Source: Bacteroidota bacterium (GTDB taxonomy: Bacteria; Bacteroidota; Bacteroidia; Chitinophagales; Chitinophagaceae). Taken from it: a DNA stretch of 42,417 nt. The notes under the pieces were generated by a model that saw nothing but the letters and a program-made list of their open reading frames with translations, ran no database searches and was not told where the DNA came from. This document shows positions 1 to 7,582 of the stretch, in pieces (the first letter of the stretch is position 1; each line of letters starts with the position of its first letter). The stretch covers positions 1 through 42,417 of the forward strand of contig JABDGS010000025.1 of assembly GCA_013285915.1 (NCBI GenBank), in the 5' to 3' direction. The position numbers and the translations under genes are program-made.

Positions 1-98
1 ACATTGCGTATTGTATTAAAAATATAGTTGCGTTTGCGCACCACTTCCGCGCTAAAATCTCTTGTGCCCTGTGGTAAGCCTGCTTTAACTTTTGCCAT
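1..98 (-). CDS. hisS: Histidyl-tRNA synthetase, N-terminal fragment (cut by window edge)
   Basis: Only the first 33 codons lie in the window, read on the minus strand from an ATG at 98. They begin MAKVKAGLPQGTRDFSAE, with the PxGTRDF signature that opens histidyl-tRNA synthetases (class II motif 1 region), followed by KRNYIFNTIRN as in Bacteroidota HisS. The enzyme charges tRNA-His in the cytoplasm. The gene lies downstream of the phosphatase gene on the same strand. The 74-nt gap between them contains degenerate octamer repeats ending 14 nt before this start. The identification rests on the N-terminus only, but the motif is distinctive. Confidence 0.85.
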   Translation of the reverse strand, partial: MAKVKAGLPQGTRDFSAEVVRKRNYIFNTIRN

Positions 99-112
99 CT
101 GGTTATATTTCT

Positions 113-135
113 CGCAAAGGCGCCAAGGCGCCAGG
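113..135 (-). repeat. Degenerate octamer array upstream of hisS
   Basis: On the plus strand the units read CGCAAAGG, CGCCAAGG and CGCCAGG, with period 8. On the hisS strand this is CCTTGGCG-like units ending 14 nt before the ATG. It belongs to a class of short-period arrays seen before several start codons in this window. Confidence 0.6.
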
Positions 136-163
136 TTTATGTTATTAATTTCTTTCCAAACTG

Positions 164-179
164 ATCAACCAATCAACCT
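164..179. repeat. Two-unit octamer repeat (ATCAACCA, ATCAACCT)
   Basis: Two adjacent 8-nt units differ only in the last base and overlap the stop codon of the phosphatase gene. It is short and could be chance, but its period matches the array at 113-135. Confidence 0.35.
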
Positions 180-640
180 TCCTTACCAGTTAACCGGAAT
201 ATCAACGCATCACACGCCTTATCCAGCATATCAAACACCTCCCTAAAATCTTTTTCATTGCCATACCACGGGTCAGGCACTTCCCTGTCTTCGCCTGGGT
301 ATAGTTCATTTAATATCAAATCCGTTTTTTCTTCATTCCATAACTCGCCGCTCATTCTTTTAATATCGGCATAGTTGTCCCGGTCCATGGCATAAATCAG
401 GTCAAAAGTAAGCATGTCTTCTTTTGCAAACTGGCTGCCACGCTGGTTGCTTATATCAATGCCATGCGAAAGGGCAACCTTTTGGCTCATCCGGTGCGGC
501 GGGTCGCCAATATGGTAGCGGGATGTACCGCTGCTTTCAACTACCCACCCAAGATCAGCGTTATCTGCTTTGTATTGCAAAATACCGGCTGCCAGCGGGC
601 TTCTGCAAATATTACCCAGGCATACCATCAAAATTTTCAT
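173..640 (-). CDS. Low-molecular-weight protein-tyrosine phosphatase
   Basis: This 155-aa cytoplasmic enzyme hydrolyses phosphotyrosine through a cysteinyl-phosphate intermediate. The P-loop CLGNICRS is at residues 7-14, with nucleophile C7 and phosphate-binding R13 in the CX5R pattern. The general-acid loop DPWYG is at 123-127 with D123. The length is normal for the family, and the start at 640 places the P-loop right after the first beta strand, as expected. A TATCTTTG element lies 6 nt upstream, implying a very short or absent leader. Similar proteins regulate exopolysaccharide kinases or arsenate handling elsewhere. No kinase or ars gene is visible here, so the substrate is unknown. Confidence 0.93.
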   Translation of the reverse strand: MKILMVCLGNICRSPLAAGILQYKADNADLGWVVESSGTSRYHIGDPPHRMSQKVALSHGIDISNQRGSQFAKEDMLTFDLIYAMDRDNYADIKRMSGELWNEEKTDLILNELYPGEDREVPDPWYGNEKDFREVFDMLDKACDALIFRLTGKEG

Positions 641-1301
641 GGCCGCAAAGATAGCATTCGGCGGAACAATAAATTTTTCAGCAAAACTTTGTTGTTCATA
701 ACAGCAACTCCCTGTTTTTTACAATTTGTTTATTATTTAGCTGTCTGCCGGCATCCCGGCCTGGTTGGGTTACCAATTTCTTATCAAATCGTTAAAATAT
801 ATAAATGCGCAATAAAGCCTGTGGAATTGTAATTAATCCGGCATCCTATACAAAAGGCCTTGAATTTTTTTAAAAGACATTAACAGCATTTAGGTTAAGA
901 AAACCTTGTAACGCCTTAATTGCCAATACTAACGTGGTAAGTTTTACAGATGCCCGCGGTAATTTACGACGGCTTATTGCGCAACATGCGCGCAGGTTAC
1001 ATTGTTATAAAAATTTGCTAAAAATGATGGGTACTTCTGAAAAAATGACTGACCGATTGTTTTTTTTAAAAACTTATGCAGCGTAATTTGGCCTCGTGTG
1101 TCAATCTAATGCTTGTCCGTGATAATGATTTTGTTGTTTATGTGCGGGGTTTAACCGACGGCTGAAGTATATTTTGTTGAACAACGGGCAATATTTGACA
1201 TAAACATGACGGCAAAAAATAAGTATATTGCCAATCTTATATTTCAACAGTTTTGTATGGAAGAAAGGTATAGGGATAGTCAACGGAAAGGATATATTCA
1301 A
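641..1301. other. Gene-poor intergenic stretch
   Basis: Apart from the -7 element at 646-653, this region of about 660 nt is AT-rich and shows no reading frame with protein-like character. A weak 5-bp hairpin (AGGTT at 892-896, AACCT at 902-906) has no following T-run. I see no tRNA or conserved RNA here. The promoter for the downstream membrane-protein and lipoprotein genes presumably lies near its right end. Confidence 0.6.
646..653 (-). promoter_or_regulatory. Putative -7 promoter element TATCTTTG
   Basis: This matches the Bacteroidota sigma-A consensus TAnnTTTG on the minus strand, 6 nt before the phosphatase ATG. I see no convincing -33 TTTG at the usual spacing, so this rests on the -7 box and its position. 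Confidence 0.4.
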
Positions 1302-1502
1302 ATGCGGTCAGTGGCCGATTTTACCATGGCAGCCATTATACTTGTTATTGGTATAATAATGCTGCTGGGCGATAAATTGGGCATACCTGCGCTAACACAG
1401 CTTTTGCTTTCAAGGGACTCACTGATCAGGTATATGTTTGGGGGCCTTTGCCTTATGTATGGCGGTTTTAGGTTGTACAGGGCATTTAAAAAGGATTATT
1501 AA
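1302..1502 (+). CDS. Small membrane protein of unknown function
   Basis: About 66 aa when started at the ATG at 1302, preceded at 1286-1292 by a purine-rich AAAGGA-like stretch. The frame is open further upstream to 1206, but the extra residues are polar and unlike a membrane-protein N-terminus. There are two predicted membrane helices: AAIILVIGIIMLLG near residues 10-24, and a second around MFGGLCLMYGGFRLY near the C-terminus. It lies 10 nt before the PstS-like lipoprotein gene and is probably co-transcribed. I do not recognise the family. In Bacteroidota, small proteins like this often accompany TonB/ExbD clusters that also carry a PstS-like gene, but no tonB or exbD gene is present here. 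Confidence 0.6.
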   Translation: MRSVADFTMAAIILVIGIIMLLGDKLGIPALTQLLLSRDSLIRYMFGGLCLMYGGFRLYRAFKKDY

Positions 1503-1512
1503 CCAGGTTGAA

Positions 1513-2427
1513 ATGATAAGAGGATATATTTTGGGATTATTGTTAGTATTATCAGCAGTTGTGTTAATACTATCCTGCAATAGCGCGCCGCAGGGTTATA
1601 TAATGACAGACACGCCTTTTAAAGGCACCATTAATATAAGTGTTGACGAAAGTTTTAAGCCGGTTATAAGTGAAGAGATAAAAGTTTACCAGTCAACATA
1701 CCCTGAGGCGCATATAATTGCAACTTACGAGTCAGAAGCAGACTGCTTTCGCGATCTGCAGAAAGACAGTACGAGAATGATAATTGTGGCAAAAGGCCTT
1801 ACCGACCAGGAAATGAAAATATACGAATCGAAGTTAACCTACAAACCCGATTTTGATATTTTGGCCTATGATGCTGTTGATGTAGTGATAAATGCAGCCT
1901 CAAAAGACAGCGTGTTTACCCGGCAGTACCTGCAAAATATTTTAAATGGTACCGACACAAGTAAAGATGTTGCTGTTGATGGTAAAAATGCCACAAGTAC
2001 AGTGCGCTACCTTATTGATTCGGTGCTGAAGGGCAAACCTTTTGGCAGTAACGTAAAAGCTGCAGGCGGCAGCAAAGCAGTGCTTGATTATGTGTCGCGC
2101 AATGTAAATGCGGTGGGCTTTGTGGGGTCAAGCTGGGTAGGCAACGAACAGGACCCAGAGCAGGTAGCCTATTTAAACAAATTAAAACTGGGGATTTTGG
2201 AGTGTAAAAACCGTGCAAATTATTTTGCAAGGCCATCACAGTACACAATAATGTATGGCCAATACCCGCTGGTACGGCCTTTGTATTATATATTAAAAGA
2301 GAACAGTGTATCAATGGGCAGGGCGTTTAAAACATTTATGAGCCTTGAAAGGGGGCAGTTGATATTTAGAAGAAGTTTGCTTTTTCCGGCGTTGATGGAC
2401 TTTAGTGTGCGGTCAGGAAATTTATAA
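1513..2427 (+). CDS. PstS-like phosphate/substrate-binding lipoprotein
   Basis: 304 aa from the ATG at 1513. This start was chosen because it gives a clean lipoprotein signal, with a hydrophobic stretch at residues 5-20 and lipobox LILSC with C22. The frame upstream overlaps the preceding gene and lacks signal character. The mature part resembles the periplasmic phosphate-binding (PBP type 2, PstS) fold: GTINISVDESFKPVI near the start, a central FTRQYLQNILNG segment and AVGFVGSSWVG, which resembles the 'GYV' strand of the family. It probably binds an anion or another ligand at the outer face of a membrane. No pstCAB genes are adjacent, so a transport role is not supported. The TPR protein follows after 118 nt. 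Confidence 0.7.
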   Translation: MIRGYILGLLLVLSAVVLILSCNSAPQGYIMTDTPFKGTINISVDESFKPVISEEIKVYQSTYPEAHIIATYESEADCFRDLQKDSTRMIIVAKGLTDQEMKIYESKLTYKPDFDILAYDAVDVVINAASKDSVFTRQYLQNILNGTDTSKDVAVDGKNATSTVRYLIDSVLKGKPFGSNVKAAGGSKAVLDYVSRNVNAVGFVGSSWVGNEQDPEQVAYLNKLKLGILECKNRANYFARPSQYTIMYGQYPLVRPLYYILKENSVSMGRAFKTFMSLERGQLIFRRSLLFPALMDFSVRSGNL

Positions 2428-2545
2428 AATAATTAAATAATAAACGGGTAAACGTATATTGCAGCCTGCCGTCAAAATGCTTAAAGGACAGGAAGAATAT
2501 GTGCCCTATTTTTTTGAGCAACATAACGATTAATAACTTGATAAA

Positions 2546-4342
2546 ATGAAAACAATGAAGAAAAGCGCCTTAACAATCTTATCGCTGATGTTTGCGATAT
2601 TTTCATTTTCGCAGACAGTAGACGACGGGATTAAGTTTCTTTACTATGGTAAAACAAAAAGTGCCATACAGGCGCTTGAAAAAGTAGTGGCATCCAATCC
2701 AAAAGATGCAAAATCAATTTACTGGCTGGGGCAGGCCTACCTGCAGGACTATGAAATTTCAGGCAAAAACAACTCAGTGGAGTTTGGCAAGGCAAAGTCC
2801 CTATTCCAGCAGGCGCTTCAAGGTGGTGTTAATGACCCATGGATATATGTTGGCAGTGCCAATGTAACTTTATTGGAAAACGGTGATATTAACCAGGCCA
2901 AACAGCAGTTTGAGCAGGCTATTACAGCGTCAAAAGGCAAAAAAGGCGCTGAAAATGCAGATATATTAAACGCTATAGGCAGGGCAAATGCTATGGGCGA
3001 CAGCAAACAGGGCGACCCCCAGTATGGTGTTGACGTACTAAAACGCGCTGCTGCAATTGATACAAAAAACCCGGATATTGATATAAGCCTTGGTATTAAT
3101 TATTTAAAAATGGGCAGCGACCATGGCGGTGATGCTGTGCAGGCATTTACAGATGCAACTGTGCGCGACCCCAAGTATGCAGCAGGTTATGCGAGGATTG
3201 GGCATATTTACCAAAGCCAGGACAACAAATCATCAATGGATGATTGGTATGGGAGGGCTATAAACGCCGATGCCAATTACGGCCCGGTTTACTATGATTA
3301 TTTTGACTATTATAAAGACAAGGACGTAAACGCAGCAAAAGAATATCTTGATAAATATATAGCCATGTCAGACAGGGATTGCCAGACGGCTTATTTCCAG
3401 GCTGACTACCTTTTCCGTGCCGGTAAATACCAGGAATCAATTGCCAAGGCAGATTCTATGGCAAGTGGGGATTGCAAAACCTTTGACCGCCTGAACATGT
3501 TGTATGCCTATGATTATGACAGAACCGGCGATTCAATTAAGGCTAAACAATACTTACAGCAGTTTTTTGCGGTAACCAAAGCACCAGAGCCGGATGACTA
3601 CGTGCTTGCTGCTAAGGTGTACACGAAATTTAAGGGTAATGAAGATACAGCAGCCGTTTACCTGCAAAAGGCCATACAGGTTGATACAATAAAAAGGAAT
3701 GAGATTACCTACGCTACCACAGGTGTAAATATTATGACCGCGGCCGGCAAGTTTCAACAAGTTGAGTACTTTATGACCCTGAGGGCTAAACTTAGGGGTG
3801 ATACAAAACTGTCTGAAGCTGATTTTTATAAATTAGGTACCTCGGCTATTGCTTCTATTGACGTTACAAAAGACAGCGTAACAATAATGCAGGAATATGC
3901 AACAGCAGATTCAGTTGGCAAGGCTTATGCTGCTGCTTACCCTGATAAACCGCAGCCTTACACCATAAGGGTAACTGCGGCTAAAAAAGCTGATAAAGAT
4001 ACAGCCTGGGGCCTGGCAATTGAACCAATTACTACGGCAAACCAGTTCTTTTTTAAAGATACCGCCAGCTACGGTAAAACCATTTTTGGGAATGACTATT
4101 ACCTGTTTACTTATTTTTATTTTCACGCTAAAGGCATGGCCAGGATCGAGCAATATAAAAAAGCAATTATATACCTTGATGAAATGTTGCTGGTTACAGC
4201 GCCGGGATCGGCTGAGTATAACTTTGCAAAAGATACTGGTGATAAATTGAAAGCGGCAGTTGATAAATACGAGAAGGCCAAACAAAATGGCGGCAGTACT
4301 AAACCGGCCTCCGGCGCGGGCACGGGAACCAAACAGAAATAA
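2546..4342 (+). CDS. Secreted/periplasmic tetratricopeptide-repeat protein
   Basis: 598 aa with a signal peptide (MKTMKKSALTILSLMFAIFSFSQ, cleavage after SFS). From residue about 25 onward there are repeated helix-turn-helix units of TPR type, for example AIQALEKVVASNPKDAKSIY and AVQAFTDATVRDPKYAAGYA, spaced at roughly 34 residues or multiples. The C-terminal 30 residues are Lys/Gly/Ser/Thr-rich and probably disordered. TPR proteins scaffold protein complexes, and in Bacteroidota such proteins often follow TonB-linked or PstS-like genes. The segment from about residue 421 to 570 is repeated in the next gene. A strong terminator follows the stop codon by about 15 nt. Confidence 0.8.
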   Translation: MKTMKKSALTILSLMFAIFSFSQTVDDGIKFLYYGKTKSAIQALEKVVASNPKDAKSIYWLGQAYLQDYEISGKNNSVEFGKAKSLFQQALQGGVNDPWIYVGSANVTLLENGDINQAKQQFEQAITASKGKKGAENADILNAIGRANAMGDSKQGDPQYGVDVLKRAAAIDTKNPDIDISLGINYLKMGSDHGGDAVQAFTDATVRDPKYAAGYARIGHIYQSQDNKSSMDDWYGRAINADANYGPVYYDYFDYYKDKDVNAAKEYLDKYIAMSDRDCQTAYFQADYLFRAGKYQESIAKADSMASGDCKTFDRLNMLYAYDYDRTGDSIKAKQYLQQFFAVTKAPEPDDYVLAAKVYTKFKGNEDTAAVYLQKAIQVDTIKRNEITYATTGVNIMTAAGKFQQVEYFMTLRAKLRGDTKLSEADFYKLGTSAIASIDVTKDSVTIMQEYATADSVGKAYAAAYPDKPQPYTIRVTAAKKADKDTAWGLAIEPITTANQFFFKDTASYGKTIFGNDYYLFTYFYFHAKGMARIEQYKKAIIYLDEMLLVTAPGSAEYNFAKDTGDKLKAAVDKYEKAKQNGGSTKPASGAGTGTKQK

Positions 4343-4356
4343 ATAAACTTCTACAT

Positions 4357-4388
4357 AAAAACTCCTCTCGCAAAAAGAGGAGTTTTTT
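4357..4388 (+). terminator. Rho-independent terminator after the TPR gene
   Basis: The stem AACTCCTCT/AGAGGAGTT has a 7-nt loop (CGCAAAA), A-rich sequence on the left and a T6 tract at 4383-4388. It should end the unit that starts near 1302. Confidence 0.85.
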
Positions 4389-4448
4389 ATTTTTAATAGC
4401 TTTGTGAAACTGATAGTTATAAATTTATTCGGTTATAATCACCCCGCG

Positions 4449-5024
4449 ATGTCACAACCCTTCGCAAAATATTGTTGCATTATTGGCCTTGTAATTAGTT
4501 GTCAATGTGCTTTTGGCCAATCAAACCCAACAGGTGATAATAAATTGTCTCAATCAGACTACTATCACATGGGGCAAATTGCTTTAAAGTTCATTGACAG
4601 CGCCAAGGATAATATTAGCTTAGAACAAACCTGGTGGCAGGCAGATTCAATTGCGAAAGCTTATATAAACGTTTATCCTGATAAGCCACAGGGCTATACT
4701 ATAAGGGTGTATGCAGCAAAAAAGGCGGACAGGGATACAAGCAGAGGGTTGGCTGTAGGACCAATTACTTTTGCAAATCAATTTTATTGGCGGGATACTG
4801 CAACATATAGAAAAACGATTTTTGCAAACGATTATTACCTGTTCATTTATTATTATCATTACTGCAGCCTTGGGGAAAGGGTTGAGCGTGATAAAAAAGC
4901 GATGGAATTCCTTGATGAAATGTTGCTGATTTCAATACCAGGTTCATTGGAGCATAATTTGGTAAAAGATCTTTTAAATAACCTTAATTTTCATCATCCA
5001 TTTACCAGGAGCGTTAAGAATTAA
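4449..5024 (+). CDS. Secreted protein, partial paralogue of the upstream TPR protein
   Basis: 191 aa from the ATG at 4449. This start was chosen because it gives a signal peptide (AKYCCIIGLVISCQCAFGQ). An upstream in-frame ATG at 4404 would add 15 residues in front of it. The mature protein aligns without large gaps to residues about 421-570 of the preceding TPR protein. Shared blocks include YPDKPQ-YTIRV, AAKKAD-DT, ANQF, KTIF-NDYYLF and LDEMLL, with over half the positions identical by eye. It lacks the N-terminal TPR units but has its own secretion signal, so it may be a free-standing version of the C-terminal domain. It lies 60 nt past a terminator and just before nuoA. Confidence 0.7.
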   Translation: MSQPFAKYCCIIGLVISCQCAFGQSNPTGDNKLSQSDYYHMGQIALKFIDSAKDNISLEQTWWQADSIAKAYINVYPDKPQGYTIRVYAAKKADRDTSRGLAVGPITFANQFYWRDTATYRKTIFANDYYLFIYYYHYCSLGERVERDKKAMEFLDEMLLISIPGSLEHNLVKDLLNNLNFHHPFTRSVKN

Positions 5025-5060
5025 CTAAAAGAGGAAATTTTTTATTTAACCACATGCGCT

Positions 5061-5068
5061 TACATTTG
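5061..5068 (+). promoter_or_regulatory. Putative -7 promoter element TACATTTG for nuoA
   Basis: This matches TAnnTTTG, 17 nt before the nuoA ATG, so transcription would start a few bases before the start codon. No clear -33 TTTG was found at 17-21 nt spacing (the region is T-rich). Confidence 0.4.
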
Positions 5069-5085
5069 CTGCACAACTACGGTGT

Positions 5086-5490
5086 ATGGCCCATTTACTT
5101 AACATTCTGCTTGATGCAAACACCACCAATACGGCTGGTAATTATGTTCCAATCGGCATTCAGCTATTATTCGCGGGGGGGCTTGTTACAATTATAATGA
5201 TAGCAACCCACCTGCTTGGCCCAAAAAGGCCTACCGCAGATAAATTGGCAAACTTTGCCAGTGGCATTGAAACGCATGGTAATGCGCGTGCACCTATGGC
5301 CATAAAATATTTTTTGGTCGCCATATTGTTCGTATTGTTTGATGTTGAAGTAATTTTCTTTTACCCTTACGCGGTTAATTTTAAAGAATTAAAATGGCCG
5401 GGATTTTGGGAGGTGTTGATCTTTGTAGGCTTCTTTCTTGCGGGGTATATTTACATTATAAAAAAAGGCGCCCTGCAGTGGGAAGATTAA
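5086..5490 (+). CDS. nuoA: NADH-quinone oxidoreductase subunit A
   Basis: 134 aa with three membrane helices: LLFAGGLVTIIMIATHLLG, a middle helix AIKYFLVAILFVLFDVEVIFFYP, and a C-terminal helix ending in YIYIIKKGALQWED. The FDVEVIFFYP segment with its acidic residues is the hallmark of NuoA, and KYASGIE-like ANFASGIE precedes it. NuoA is a small subunit of the complex I membrane arm at the junction with the quinone site. It is the first gene of the nuo cluster. A hairpin with a T-run follows it, separating it from nuoB by 206 nt. Confidence 0.96.
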   Translation: MAHLLNILLDANTTNTAGNYVPIGIQLLFAGGLVTIIMIATHLLGPKRPTADKLANFASGIETHGNARAPMAIKYFLVAILFVLFDVEVIFFYPYAVNFKELKWPGFWEVLIFVGFFLAGYIYIIKKGALQWED

Positions 5491-5513
5491 GATATTATAA
5501 AGCATTACTAAAG

Positions 5514-5535
5514 TCCCGCCTGAGGCGGGATTTTT
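5514..5535 (+). terminator. Terminator-like hairpin between nuoA and nuoB
   Basis: The stem TCCCGCC/GGCGGGA has a TGA triloop, followed by T5. It is a strong GC hairpin of terminator type inside what should be one operon, suggesting attenuation or a separate nuoB promoter. Confidence 0.75.
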
Positions 5536-5609
5536 ACATTTGCTTTTAAATGGAGTGTGAATTTTTACAGGCTGCTAAAACAGAACGCTGAAAATTGGTT
5601 GTTGTGTGT

Positions 5610-5617
5610 TACTTTTG
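5610..5617 (+). promoter_or_regulatory. Putative -7 promoter element TACTTTTG for nuoB
   Basis: This matches TAnnTTTG, 79 nt before nuoB and downstream of the hairpin at 5514-5535. A second match, TACATTTG, overlaps the end of that hairpin at 5535-5542. Neither has a clear -33 box. Confidence 0.35.
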
Positions 5618-5696
5618 CAAGTCCTTTAACATGGATTTTTTTGAGCAGGGCAATTCTTAAAGGAAGGATGTTTAATTAATAAATTAATTTTCTATT

Positions 5697-6287
5697 ATGG
5701 CACGTCCGGTACGTTTCAATATACATCCCAAAAAACCCGATATTCACGATAACATCGCTGTTGCAAGTATGCCCGAAGGCTCAATGGGCGAGGGATATTT
5801 CGCAACAAAAATTGAAAGTGTGATTGGCCTGGCAAGAAAAAATTCACTGTGGCCTCTGCCCTTTGCCACCTCATGCTGCGGTATTGAATTTATGGCTACC
5901 ATGGCATCAACCTACGACCTTTCACGTTTTGGTGCAGAGCGTTTAGGATTTACACCGCGCCAGTGCGACCTGCTGATGGTTATGGGTACAATTGCAAAAA
6001 AAATGGGCCCCGTATTAAAACAGGTATACCTGCAAATGGCTGAACCGCGTTGGGTAATGGCTGTAGGGGCTTGTGCTTCATCAGGTGGTATTTTTGATAC
6101 ATACAGCGTTTTACAGGGTATTGACCAGATAATACCTGTGGACGTGTATGTGCCCGGTTGCCCGCCACGGCCTGAAGCTATTATTGACGGATTTATGCGC
6201 ATACAGGACCTTGCGGTTAATGAAAGCCTGCGCAGAAGAAATAGTGAACACTATAAAGCATTGTTAGGAACATATAATATTCAGTAA
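5697..6287 (+). CDS. nuoB: NADH-quinone oxidoreductase subunit B
   Basis: 196 aa. It carries the terminal [4Fe-4S] cluster N2 that passes electrons to quinone. The cluster ligands are visible: the tandem cysteines C60 and C61 (FATSCCGIEF), C126 (VGACASSGG) and C155 (VPGCPPRPE). Length and motif spacing are normal, and the tail after residue 165 is variable as usual. It acts in the connecting arm together with NuoC, D and I. The next gene, a Uma2-type nuclease, starts 8 nt after the stop. Confidence 0.97.
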   Translation: MARPVRFNIHPKKPDIHDNIAVASMPEGSMGEGYFATKIESVIGLARKNSLWPLPFATSCCGIEFMATMASTYDLSRFGAERLGFTPRQCDLLMVMGTIAKKMGPVLKQVYLQMAEPRWVMAVGACASSGGIFDTYSVLQGIDQIIPVDVYVPGCPPRPEAIIDGFMRIQDLAVNESLRRRNSEHYKALLGTYNIQ

Positions 6288-6295
6288 AAACGGTA

Positions 6296-6949
6296 ATGGA
6301 AAAAATTCTGGAACCCATATTAAATTCGCCGCGGTTAAAAGATTATGTGGCAGAATTACAGGAGTTTCTTTCTTCAGAAGAAGAAAGGCGGAATTTTTTT
6401 TATAACAAAATAACCGACCAGGAAAAAGCCGAGTTTATAAATGGCGAGATAGTATTGCACAGCCCGGTAGTAATGATACATAACATTACCCTGAAATACC
6501 TGCTGTTTGCTATAGATAAATATGCCAGTCATCATAACTTAGGGTTTGTTGGTTATGAAAAATTAATGATACGCCTGACAAGAAATGATTACGAGCCTGA
6601 TCTGTGTTTTTTCAACCAGGGCAGGGCGGATTCCTTTTTGCCCAATCAAAAACTTTTTCCGGCCCCGGACTTTATTGCAGAGGTGCTAAGTGAAAGCACT
6701 GAAAAAAATGACAGGGGTATAAAGATGGAAGACTATGCAGCCCACAGCGTAAAAGAATACTGGCTTATTGAGCCAAAGAGGAAATATGTTGAACAGTATT
6801 TTTTAAAACATGGTTCTTTCTTTTTGCATAAAATGTATAGTGAGGGAGATGTAATACAGTCAGAAGTGATAAATGGTTTACAATTACCTGTTGAAGCCAT
6901 TTTTAACGAAATGGCTAATAACCAATATTTAAAACAATTTTTTAAGTAA
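6296..6949 (+). CDS. Uma2-family (DUF820) putative restriction endonuclease-like protein
   Basis: 217 aa. The central core has the PD-(D/E)XK-type arrangement of the Uma2 family: YEPDLCFF with P101-D102, DFIAEVLSEST with E129, then YAAHSVKEYWLIEP (148-160), which matches the family's 'Y-GV-EYWLVDP' block. The N-terminal 45 residues (LQEFLSSEEERRNFFYNKI) are less typical. Family members are expanded in Bacteroidota and cyanobacteria; their substrates are mostly unknown. The gene lies between nuoB and nuoC, and its stop codon overlaps the nuoC start by one base (TAATG), so translation is probably coupled. A respiratory role is not expected. Confidence 0.85.
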   Translation: MEKILEPILNSPRLKDYVAELQEFLSSEEERRNFFYNKITDQEKAEFINGEIVLHSPVVMIHNITLKYLLFAIDKYASHHNLGFVGYEKLMIRLTRNDYEPDLCFFNQGRADSFLPNQKLFPAPDFIAEVLSESTEKNDRGIKMEDYAAHSVKEYWLIEPKRKYVEQYFLKHGSFFLHKMYSEGDVIQSEVINGLQLPVEAIFNEMANNQYLKQFFK

Positions 6950-7467
6950 TGGCGTTAACTAACGAGCAAATACAACAAAAACTAACAGAGAAATTTGGTG
7001 ACCAGGTGTTTAATTTTGAAGAACCCTATGGTCTGCTGACGTTTGAAGCGCCAAAAGAATTTAACTTAAAGGTGTTGCAGTTTTTATACGACGATGCCGA
7101 TTTGAGTTTTAGTTTTTTAACAGACCTTACCGCCGTGCACTACCCTGACCTTAAAGGTAAAGAACTGGCAGTAGTATATCACCTGCACAATCTTTCAGCA
7201 AATGTGCGCTTACGGTTTAAAGTGTTTACAAGTATAGAGGAGCCTGATGTATTTACGGCAACGCGTTTATTTGAAGCAGCAAACTGGATGGAGCGTGAGA
7301 CGTATGATTTTTACGGGATAAATTTTGTAGGCCACCCCAACTTAAGGCGTATATTGAATGTGGAGGAAATGGACTATTTCCCCATGCGTAAGGAATTTCC
7401 GCTGGAAGACCAAACCCGCAGGGATAAAGACGATGAAATGTTTGGCCGGGGAGGATCTGTTTGGTAG
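6949..7467 (+). CDS. nuoC: NADH-quinone oxidoreductase subunit C
   Basis: 172 aa, the 30-kDa subunit of the complex I connecting arm. The family signature ERETYDFYGINFVGHPNLRR covers residues 115-134, and the C-terminus FPLEDQTRR is also typical. It is a stand-alone NuoC, not the NuoCD fusion of enterobacteria. The start at 6949 shares its first base with the stop of the Uma2 gene. Confidence 0.96.
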   Translation: MALTNEQIQQKLTEKFGDQVFNFEEPYGLLTFEAPKEFNLKVLQFLYDDADLSFSFLTDLTAVHYPDLKGKELAVVYHLHNLSANVRLRFKVFTSIEEPDVFTATRLFEAANWMERETYDFYGINFVGHPNLRRILNVEEMDYFPMRKEFPLEDQTRRDKDDEMFGRGGSVW

Positions 7468-7559
7468 ATAAATGCTGATGCCTGCAAAAAAGTTGTAGTG
7501 TGCGACGCAACGAAGATGCGTAAAGAACTGAAGCTGATAACTTAAAATATTTAAAACTT

Positions 7560-7570
7560 CCCTTTAGGGG
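7560..7570 (+). promoter_or_regulatory. Compact hairpin before nuoD (CCC-TTTA-GGG)
   Basis: CCCTTTAGGGG is followed by ATGGGGG and then the chosen ATG 12 nt after the hairpin. It belongs to a set of similar hairpins in front of nuoD, F, H, I, K and L. Confidence 0.5.
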
Positions 7571-7582
7571 ATGGGGGTATAT

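Noticed and set aside
464..832. 122-aa plus-strand frame opposite the phosphatase gene
   Set aside because: The 5' half is antisense to a clear CDS and the rest has low-complexity, non-protein-like composition.
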